From NCBI GenBank assembly GCA_020355945.1, contig CP070627.1:8058685-8073747 (forward strand): a stretch of 15,063 bases of DNA, read 5' to 3'. Each line of letters starts with the position of its first letter. The first letter of the stretch is position 1. Under the pieces are notes generated by a model, which had not been told where the DNA came from, made no database searches, and saw only the letters and a program-made list of their open reading frames with translations. This document shows positions 1 through 7,096 of this stretch, one piece after another. Position numbers and translations under genes: made by a program. The DNA is from Candidatus Aminicenantota bacterium. Its GTDB lineage: Bacteria; Acidobacteriota; Aminicenantia; UBA2199.

Positions 1-1
1 G

Positions 2-1207
2 GTAAAAGGTTATAAAGATGTGGATGCAATCAGCCCTGCCATTACCGAGGAGGGCGACTCCAAGGAACAATTCTTTCGAAAAATTGAAGGAGCCCAGGAG
101 GATACCCGGCCAAAATCCGAAATCGATGCCCAGGAAATCGCCGCAACAGCAGCCAAAGATTATTTTAATTTTAAATATATAAATAGAATTGCCGGGGAAG
201 ACACAGGCAAAAAAGAATATTCCCGGGACTTTATCCAGGCCATGATGGATTTCAAATATGAATATATTTTAACCTTCAAAGAAAATGTGGGCGCTGATGC
301 TTCACCCAATAAAGAGGTGGAAATCTGCCTGGGAGGAAATGGCACTCCCAGGGGATTGTGCCAGATGAATGCCGTAAGTATTCCACTAAATTACCATTGC
401 AGCGGTAAAACCGTTAAAACCTTTATTGAAAGCGGCAGTGACGGTAATTTGTATTTGAAACTGAAAAGAAGAAATTGGCTGGAACTGCCTTACCTGGTTC
501 GCTTTAAAGAACTCTTTATCGAAAAAATCGATTTTTTCTTCGATAACAATAAAGAAAATATCCCGGGTAATTTAATAGTGGCGCTTTCGGGCAGGACCTC
601 GCTCTGGCCTGATATACAAAGTGCTGTCCGTCGTTACCTGGGAATTGAACCGAAACTGGTCTCTAAAAATAAATCCCATACCAGAGAAAAGGGATTAAAA
701 ATGAAACAAGCCGTGGCAGACGGGGCCCTGCAAAAAATTGCTACCTGGGGCTACATCCCCTTTAAAGATATCTCCCAAATCGGGAAACCGGCCGTGCATT
801 ATCAAACCGGTGCCAATTTTGATAACCCGGACTGCTGGACAGTAAAAACCCTGGACAAAGATAACCCCACAGAAATCGATTTAGGCAGTTCAGATGTTTT
901 TTACCTGGGGATTAAGACCTCTATGGATTTTGTCCCCTTTATGGGCGCCAACTATTTTGAAAGAAAACTGTATTGTCAGAACAACATGAAGGTCACGATC
1001 TATGTAGAAGAATATAAAGAAAATGAAGATGACCATAAGGCAGAGTGGGAATTTTTTATCGGGTCGGATAAATATAAAAAAAAGAGGTTGTTGATCGAAC
1101 ACGGCCCGATGAAATACCCTTTTTTGAATTTAAGAGGCACCAACTGGCCCATAAAAAATCCACAGCTCCCCGAAGTAGAACCCGGTGAATTCGATGAACG
1201 TGTTTAA
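2..1207 (+). CDS. Hsp70/actin-like ATPase, C-terminal part (5' end outside window)
   Basis: The frame is open to the left edge of the window (401 codons plus stop). A GTG at 20 is possible as a start, but an Hsp70-type fold needs an upstream nucleotide-binding lobe, so I read this as a partial gene. About nt 577-620 encode LIVALSGRTSLWPDIQ, which matches the Hsp70/actin-fold adenosine-side motif (hydrophobic-GG/GRxSxxPxhQ). Around nt 700-740 LKMKQAVADGAL matches the following 'AVAxGAA' helix. The ~155 residues after it do not look like a DnaK peptide-binding domain; they are rich in aromatic and charged residues (for example around nt 945-1130). There is no signal peptide or membrane segment in the visible part. 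It is the first visible gene of a same-strand run, 42 nt before the membrane coiled-coil gene. It could be a SrfB-like or other DnaK-like protein; the ATPase superfamily call is fairly firm, the exact family is not. Confidence 0.6.
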   Translation, partial: VKGYKDVDAISPAITEEGDSKEQFFRKIEGAQEDTRPKSEIDAQEIAATAAKDYFNFKYINRIAGEDTGKKEYSRDFIQAMMDFKYEYILTFKENVGADASPNKEVEICLGGNGTPRGLCQMNAVSIPLNYHCSGKTVKTFIESGSDGNLYLKLKRRNWLELPYLVRFKELFIEKIDFFFDNNKENIPGNLIVALSGRTSLWPDIQSAVRRYLGIEPKLVSKNKSHTREKGLKMKQAVADGALQKIATWGYIPFKDISQIGKPAVHYQTGANFDNPDCWTVKTLDKDNPTEIDLGSSDVFYLGIKTSMDFVPFMGANYFERKLYCQNNMKVTIYVEEYKENEDDHKAEWEFFIGSDKYKKKRLLIEHGPMKYPFLNLRGTNWPIKNPQLPEVEPGEFDERV

Positions 1208-1233
1208 ATTTAAAAAATCAAAATCCTTTGATT

Positions 1234-1252
1234 AAGGAGATATAATGCCATG
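1234..1252 (+). promoter_or_regulatory. Shine-Dalgarno and overlapping two-codon ORF at the start of the coiled-coil gene
   Basis: AAGGAGA at 1234-1240 lies 9 nt before the chosen ATG (1250). Another ATG at 1245 opens a two-codon frame (ATG CCA TGA) whose TGA overlaps the real ATG. The 1250 frame is the long one, so it decides the start. The stop/start overlap could allow local re-initiation. Confidence 0.6.
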
Positions 1253-3745
1253 AAAAAAAACCATTACCCGATGTACCTTCGTTTGGTTTTATATGTCCTG
1301 GTTTTCCTGGTGGCATTACCAGCCGCTGCCTTAGGCCAGGGAATCATCCCCAATGAACCGGAGATGCTGGTGATATCTTCGATTCTTTTATTTGTCCTGG
1401 TTCTCCTGCTGGCATTTTTATTGGTAAGAATGGTAAAAAAGCACAATAACCGGGTGGCAAAGAAACTTCAATTGCTAGAAGATCAATTTATACGGCCGGA
1501 ATGCACCGAAGATGCCCTGGTGGAGATTTCCGGTATGATCAGCGCTTTGAAATCAGCCGCTGCTAAAGGAACCCGGTTATGGGGCGCCAAAAGGAAACAA
1601 TATGAAGCGGTGCGAATAACCTTTAATGAAAGCCTGGAAACGTTTGAGAACACCACCAATGGTTTGATGGATTTTCTAAAAACAGGAAATACGGAAGATA
1701 ACCGGGAAATCAGCCTGGAAACCAGGCTGGATGAGTTTTCCGCTGAATTTTATACATTTAAAGAGAAAATCCCCAATGACCTGAGCAAATATTATCCCGG
1801 GGAGAGAGGAGAGAAAATTAAAGCAGGTGCAGCAAAGATCGAAAGAATTGTCAATTTTATCCTATTGGATTACCGGAAGTATGCACGGGTCACCGCGGGA
1901 ATGGAAAAGTTAAATGAGAGGTTTTCCAGTGTTTTGGACGGCCAGGAGCAATATCTGACCAGCCGGCAGCAGGCATTGGCCCACAGCATGAAATCCCTGG
2001 AAGATATGATGAGTAAGTGGTCAGCGGATGCCCTGGCCGCAATGCAGCAAGAATTAACCGCCAGGATGGACCCCCGGGATGAGGAAATGAAAACCAGGAC
2101 CAGGGAAATGCAAGAAATGAGGGATATGCTACGGGATTCCTTGAAAACGTCTATAAATAACCTGGACCGGGAAGTCTCGAAAATCCTCAGGGACCAGGAA
2201 CACCAATTGGAAGAAAGAAACAAACGAAACCAGGAGATGATACAGGAAGCCCTTAAACGGGTGATAGACAAGCTGGAAATAGAATATTCCACCCTGGGAA
2301 ATAAGCTGGATGAAAAGATCGGCCACAAGGTCGACCAATTAGATAATGTATTGTTATCCGCACCAGCGAAAATAGAAAAGCCTGTTTCCCAGGCATTAGA
2401 GAAGTTGAAAGGAAACTTTGCCCTTCTCCATGAGCAGCAAACCAACCTGGTGGAGAAACAAAAGGAGGCGGCAGCTTACATGCAGGATGAAACAGATACC
2501 ATCCTGGGAAAATTCAAAACAGATTTTGCCGCTTTCCTGGACCAGCAAAAGGATATGTTTGAAAAACAAAACAATAACCTGCGGGAAATGATATTGGAAA
2601 TGCAGAACAGCACCGATTCATACATGGAAAAATTCAAGAATGATTTTACCGCTCTTTTTGAGTCCCAAAGCGAACTGCTGGAAAAACAAAAAAAAGTAAC
2701 CGATGAAATGCAAAATGATGCCGATCTCAATATAGAAAAATTCAAAAAGCAATTTGACGGTCTCCTGGACCAGCAGCAAAACCTGCTTAAAAAACAGGAA
2801 GACAGTAGGGCTAAAATGCAGACCGAGGCAGATGCAGCCATGAAAAAATTCAAGACAGACCTCTCAACACTGGTGGAGAACCATAATAACAATTTAAAGC
2901 TTTATTCCGACGGCATTGAACACTCGATATCCCGGTTGGAAAAAATGCAGTGGCTTTCGGATAGTACCGAAAAAATGAAAGCCCTCATCAACTATATTAA
3001 CAAGAATTTATATTTAAATATTTCCGTCCAGGATGCCCATCACGTGATGGAACGGATTGAAGGGGAGCCTGAATTCAGCGAAACCTATCGTAAGTGTGCC
3101 ATTGCTTTGTTCGATGACCTGTTAATGCTGGAAAAATCCCACAAAAACCAATGGTATTGGCGATTCCTGGAATCAATTAAAAACAAGCTGCAGGACTCCA
3201 TTATTCCCTTTTATAACAGGAACGGCAAAACCATTTATGATAGTTATTTCAAGGAAGAAGTGGATTTGCACGGATTAAGAAATGTCAGCGAGGAACAATT
3301 GAGGCAAATCATCAACAAGCAGCATTGGGGACAGATATGGGAGCCGCTGTTATGCTGGACCGGCTTCCTCAAGGTTTACTTTAGCGAGTCGTTGGAGAAC
3401 CTGTGGACCGTATTAAATTACAGTGCCGTGAATATCGTTAAGGTGCTGGAGAAGTCCCTGGGGTACCGCCTGGACCCCTTTAAGCCCATGCAATTGCTAG
3501 AACAGGACCTTTTAGAAAAAGGCGCGATCAAAGAGTCTGCAGAGCATGTTACCTTTTACCGGGAGATCGTACCGCAAATCAGCGACAATGACAAATTAAA
3601 CAGCGCACAACAGAGGCTGGACCAGCACCCCGACAGCAAATTGATTGTTTTCGTGGACCGGTTGGGACTGGTGGACAACGGGGTAAGAATCTGCGAATCA
3701 CGGTTGATATTTTATTCTCCCGTTCTCATGGAGGAATATGAATAA
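1250..3745 (+). CDS. Membrane-anchored long coiled-coil protein with 36-residue repeats
   Basis: 831 residues, family not recognised. Residues 1-31 resemble a signal peptide or first membrane segment (hydrophobic 10-28, AAALGQG). A strong membrane helix spans about 40-60 and is followed by RMVKKHNNRVAKK, so by the positive-inside rule the rest is cytoplasmic. Residues ~65-560 are mostly charged, heptad-rich coiled coil. Within it four units start KhKxxF and contain QxxLxxKQ (residues 385-532; unit lengths 36, 40, 36, 36), followed by a partial fifth. Residues ~580-831 look globular (tryptophans and cysteines around 660-730, a beta-like stretch KLIVFVDRLGLVD near 805-817). The gene sits between the Hsp70-like ATPase and the 1083-residue helical protein, so a structural rod or scaffold at the membrane is a reasonable inference. 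Topology resembles RmuC-like or chemoreceptor-like rods, but I see no diagnostic motif of either. Confidence 0.8.
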   Translation: MKKNHYPMYLRLVLYVLVFLVALPAAALGQGIIPNEPEMLVISSILLFVLVLLLAFLLVRMVKKHNNRVAKKLQLLEDQFIRPECTEDALVEISGMISALKSAAAKGTRLWGAKRKQYEAVRITFNESLETFENTTNGLMDFLKTGNTEDNREISLETRLDEFSAEFYTFKEKIPNDLSKYYPGERGEKIKAGAAKIERIVNFILLDYRKYARVTAGMEKLNERFSSVLDGQEQYLTSRQQALAHSMKSLEDMMSKWSADALAAMQQELTARMDPRDEEMKTRTREMQEMRDMLRDSLKTSINNLDREVSKILRDQEHQLEERNKRNQEMIQEALKRVIDKLEIEYSTLGNKLDEKIGHKVDQLDNVLLSAPAKIEKPVSQALEKLKGNFALLHEQQTNLVEKQKEAAAYMQDETDTILGKFKTDFAAFLDQQKDMFEKQNNNLREMILEMQNSTDSYMEKFKNDFTALFESQSELLEKQKKVTDEMQNDADLNIEKFKKQFDGLLDQQQNLLKKQEDSRAKMQTEADAAMKKFKTDLSTLVENHNNNLKLYSDGIEHSISRLEKMQWLSDSTEKMKALINYINKNLYLNISVQDAHHVMERIEGEPEFSETYRKCAIALFDDLLMLEKSHKNQWYWRFLESIKNKLQDSIIPFYNRNGKTIYDSYFKEEVDLHGLRNVSEEQLRQIINKQHWGQIWEPLLCWTGFLKVYFSESLENLWTVLNYSAVNIVKVLEKSLGYRLDPFKPMQLLEQDLLEKGAIKESAEHVTFYREIVPQISDNDKLNSAQQRLDQHPDSKLIVFVDRLGLVDNGVRICESRLIFYSPVLMEEYE
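2402..2845 (+). repeat. In-gene repeat: four ~36-residue coiled-coil units
   Basis: Each unit opens with K(L/F)KxxF and has Q-x-x-L-x-x-K-Q about 11-20 residues in. Units begin at nt 2402, 2510, 2630 and 2738, and a diverged fifth begins at 2846. The second unit has four extra residues. A length of 36 fits no exact number of heptads but suits a continuous rod with one skip per unit. The nucleotide sequence has diverged between units, so the duplication is old. Confidence 0.7.
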
Positions 3746-3808
3746 ACAAAAATTAACAAAATCAGCCCGGGACCCGGCAAAATAATCATCACCAGGAGGT
3801 CAATAAAA

Positions 3809-6800
3809 ATGGCAATTATAAATGATAACAGCGTTGACAGCACCACTCCTTTCCCTTTTTATCAATATTTCACTGACCTGGAATTTAATACCTGGAAGCA
3901 AACCCTGGAAAAGTATGAAGGAAGAATTAACCCGTTAACGCTGGTCCTGTACCTGGAGGATAAATGGGCAGACCGCCTCAGTGGATGGCCCCGGTTAAGT
4001 AACCAGGCCAGGGATGAGTTAGTCAATCAAGCCGGGAAAGTCATTGACCTGGTCAGGGAAAAATATGCCAGTCCCGCGGTAAACGCGGGAAGTACAACCA
4101 TTGAAGATTACCTGGTGCGGTTAGAAAAACAGGTACGGCAAAAGAAGCAAGAGCTTATCGAACAAGCCCTCCGGCACGACATCCTGGGATTAATCAAAGA
4201 AAAGCATTGGCTGGAATGTTCCGGTTATATCATGAATATAAAAATAGAAACCGGCGACTATTCGGAGGAATTCCTCCAGTTTTTGCAAGAGAGCAAGAAA
4301 ACAGTCGAATCAGGCAGGGATTGGATTCGCCGCAAAGGTAAGCTGCGAAGATTAATCGAACAAGAAGACCTGGCAGACCCTTTTGACCTGGTGAAGCAGT
4401 GTTTAACCGACCGGGACAATATTAAAGATTTATACGATTGCTGCGGCCAATACGGGGATGATAATGACCGGGAAGAACTGGATAAATTGGCAAAGGATTA
4501 TTATACCAGGGCGATGAACCTGGTAAAAAACCTCTACGAACCCACCGCTGCCCTTAAAGCCGTTGATAAAATTGAAAAGAGTTCCAAAGATATGTTCCCG
4601 GACCCACCGGGAGAATGGAACGCTTATAAAACGCATTTGTCCGATCAATTAAAGGATTCGATTAATGAGGACCTGGAAAAAGTTTTAGAGGAAGGTGACC
4701 TGGATAACCTGGGAGAAGCGGTGGACCGATTGGAATCAACCGTAATCACGCCATTGGAAATCCCGGATATTGACTCTTATGTGCAGGCACACCTGGATTC
4801 CCTGAGAAAATTGTGTGAAGATTCCCATATATTGGACACCATACCCAAATCTGCAGACGTCGAAAGCCTGAAGAACCTTCTCAACAAAGTAGATGATGTG
4901 GGCAAGGATGTTGAAATCAAAAAAACCCAATACGGGGAAATGGTATATAAAAGTACGTTATTCAAGGAATTGGAAGGTAAATATAAAAAAACACGGGACA
5001 TGGTAGCCGAAACCCTGGAAATTTTAGGACGATTCAATGATGTGGTGGATTTGCTGGAAGAAGAATCAAGAAAAATATTACAGGGGAGTGAGTTCAGGGT
5101 CTCGTTAAATACCCAGAAGTACCAGCAGCGGATGAATTCCATTGAAAGAGAATTGCTGCGGCTGGTGAAATTGCACGACAATATTGTATTTCTCTTTAAT
5201 CTCAAAGAAAGAGTGAAAGCATTAAACCAGTTGATATTCCAGGGCAGCCCCGAGCATAAAGCAGAACCACAGGTGGAACTTTTAGGGGAGGTGGCGGAAA
5301 AAGTAAGTATAGGAGACCGGTTTTATGAAAAGATCGGGTTTCTCAGTCAGCCGCAAAACAATGAGCCCCTGTCTTTAATGGACCAGGTCCTGGACATCAT
5401 GAAGGAGAATCAAAATAAGAGTTTTATATTCAGGAACAGCATATCCACCCCGGTAGTGGATAACCTGGAAGAAATCATGGGAAAGATCCGCAGGAAAATA
5501 GATGAAGAATTATCCGCCATGGAAGAGATAGTCACCAGGTTTTATCAACTGCCCTCTCCATCATTATGTAAGAACATCAACCAATTTCACCAGCGATTTC
5601 TTTTCATCCAGGAAAAAAAAGCGGGATTAACCGGTGATTTTGATGATATTAAAAAACTATTAGAAGCCAGGCGGGAGCGGATGGATAAGATCAATGACCT
5701 GGGCCGGGTACTGGAGTTGATCCATTCCCAACAGTACAGCGAAGCCCGCGACCTGGCGGAAGTGGCAGCATCCTTTGAAGAGGACCTGCGGGACCAGGTA
5801 GAAGCAGTGATATATTTTAACCAGCATTTGCATAAACGCCCCTGGAATGAAAGCCATTGGCTTTATTTTTTTGAACACCACTGCCTGCACCTGGTAACCG
5901 CTGAAAATCAGTCCCAATACCAGGAACTGTTTAACCAGTATGAAACCCATTTAAAAAAAGAACTATTTAATCTCACCCCCCGGGACCTGGAGAAGCACGC
6001 CGTTGTCTTTGAAAATTACCGGAAAAACAGCGATTTATTTGCTTATATCATGTTAATCACCGGGAAATATACCGGCAAGAATTTTATAGAATACATACAA
6101 ACCAGGGAACCGGCAAAGGCTTTATATAAAGGGCTCCTGGATTATTTGTACCGCTGCTGCCTGTGGCCCGTCATTGTAGACCTTTACCGGGCCGCCTACG
6201 GAGACCTGGAAGATGCATTCGGAGAAGCGCCATTAGACACCATCCATGACACCCTGGAAGATCAATACCATTTACTGGAAGAACGTTTTATCTCGGGTGC
6301 TGTTAACCAACAGGAAATAGAATTTTTTGGCAATTCCATACCCCATGATGATGAGTTCGACTATTACCGGAAAAAGCATGACCTGTTACAGGATATTTTC
6401 GGCAAGTATCAAGAGATCCGGGAGCTTCTCAACCGGTATAAAACACAGGACACCTGGAAAATGAGCGGCATCCAGGAGGATTTAAAAAAATTGGAAATCC
6501 TGGGCCGTGATTTTTCCGGTAAATTTGAAAAAATAAGAATAGACAGGGACTGGGATGAAACCATTGGGCTCTTAATGAAATTTTGTGAAGCTGGCGTTGG
6601 CATTCTTGAAAGGTTTAGCATAGAACCTTATTTATGCCGCGACGGCCTGGACATCGATGAGCTGGAACATGTAAAAGACAAGGCCAGTGCAGCCTATTGT
6701 GATAAACTAAGCGCTTTTTTGAACAAGCTTTCCGGTTTGTGGAAGGATTTTACCCGGGGCAGTGAAGCGTTATCCGCAGCAGGATGGCACTTGAAAGATA

Positions 6801-7060
6801 AATTTAATAATGATTTTTTTGACCCATTGATACAAAAATGGAAACAGGTGGAATTTTCCAGGTTATGGAAAGAAGAAAATTTACCCATACCGGAAAACCT
6901 GGATGATTTTTTTCAAATGTTTAAAACCATCCGGGATAACCTGGAACGGTTTTTAGGATACATGGAAAAAGGAAAGGAAGAGATTTCCCGGCACCGGGAC
7001 ACCTTCAAGATATTGGACCCTTTTATATCCCGGGTATTAAGCACTGTGCCAGGGGATTAG
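3809..7060 (+). CDS. Very large cytoplasmic helical protein, function unknown
   Basis: 1083 residues starting at an ATG with AGGAGG at 3794-3799 (9-nt gap). There is no signal peptide and no segment hydrophobic enough to cross a membrane. The sequence is acidic, rich in Leu/Glu/Asp/Lys and reads as almost continuous amphipathic helices, with repeated DLxxLxxxh and aromatic-charged patches (for example the Trp-rich stretches near residues 670-690 and 1000-1025). No Walker A/B, kinase, nuclease or DNA-binding motif was found. The ORF is intact over 3.25 kb with the same codon style as its neighbours (many CTG Leu codons in CCTGG context), so it is a real, maintained gene. It lies 63 nt after the coiled-coil gene and 30 nt before the kinase gene, which argues for shared transcription. 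A helical-repeat scaffold or large adaptor is possible, but I do not recognise a family. Confidence 0.75.
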   Translation: MAIINDNSVDSTTPFPFYQYFTDLEFNTWKQTLEKYEGRINPLTLVLYLEDKWADRLSGWPRLSNQARDELVNQAGKVIDLVREKYASPAVNAGSTTIEDYLVRLEKQVRQKKQELIEQALRHDILGLIKEKHWLECSGYIMNIKIETGDYSEEFLQFLQESKKTVESGRDWIRRKGKLRRLIEQEDLADPFDLVKQCLTDRDNIKDLYDCCGQYGDDNDREELDKLAKDYYTRAMNLVKNLYEPTAALKAVDKIEKSSKDMFPDPPGEWNAYKTHLSDQLKDSINEDLEKVLEEGDLDNLGEAVDRLESTVITPLEIPDIDSYVQAHLDSLRKLCEDSHILDTIPKSADVESLKNLLNKVDDVGKDVEIKKTQYGEMVYKSTLFKELEGKYKKTRDMVAETLEILGRFNDVVDLLEEESRKILQGSEFRVSLNTQKYQQRMNSIERELLRLVKLHDNIVFLFNLKERVKALNQLIFQGSPEHKAEPQVELLGEVAEKVSIGDRFYEKIGFLSQPQNNEPLSLMDQVLDIMKENQNKSFIFRNSISTPVVDNLEEIMGKIRRKIDEELSAMEEIVTRFYQLPSPSLCKNINQFHQRFLFIQEKKAGLTGDFDDIKKLLEARRERMDKINDLGRVLELIHSQQYSEARDLAEVAASFEEDLRDQVEAVIYFNQHLHKRPWNESHWLYFFEHHCLHLVTAENQSQYQELFNQYETHLKKELFNLTPRDLEKHAVVFENYRKNSDLFAYIMLITGKYTGKNFIEYIQTREPAKALYKGLLDYLYRCCLWPVIVDLYRAAYGDLEDAFGEAPLDTIHDTLEDQYHLLEERFISGAVNQQEIEFFGNSIPHDDEFDYYRKKHDLLQDIFGKYQEIRELLNRYKTQDTWKMSGIQEDLKKLEILGRDFSGKFEKIRIDRDWDETIGLLMKFCEAGVGILERFSIEPYLCRDGLDIDELEHVKDKASAAYCDKLSAFLNKLSGLWKDFTRGSEALSAAGWHLKDKFNNDFFDPLIQKWKQVEFSRLWKEENLPIPENLDDFFQMFKTIRDNLERFLGYMEKGKEEISRHRDTFKILDPFISRVLSTVPGD

Positions 7061-7065
7061 ACAAA

Positions 7066-7096
7066 ATGAATGATGAATGATGAATGATGAATGATG
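7066..7096 (+). repeat. Heptanucleotide tandem repeat (AATGATG x4) over the kinase start site
   Basis: Four exact copies of AATGATG occupy 7069-7096, with a leading ATG at 7066. Together they fill nearly all of the gap after the upstream stop (TAG, 7058-7060) and supply the start codons of the kinase gene (ATG 7091 and 7094). Because 7 is not a multiple of 3, the repeated ATGs fall in all three frames, and several are closed at once by TGA. A change in copy number would alter spacing and start choice. A related array, AATGACN x4, lies at 15030-15057. Confidence 0.8.

Noticed and set aside
1870..2445. 191-residue reverse-strand frame inside the coiled-coil gene
   Set aside because: It is the antisense of a strongly coding region, rich in Ser/Phe/Leu as expected for a mirrored coiled coil, and has no ribosome site.
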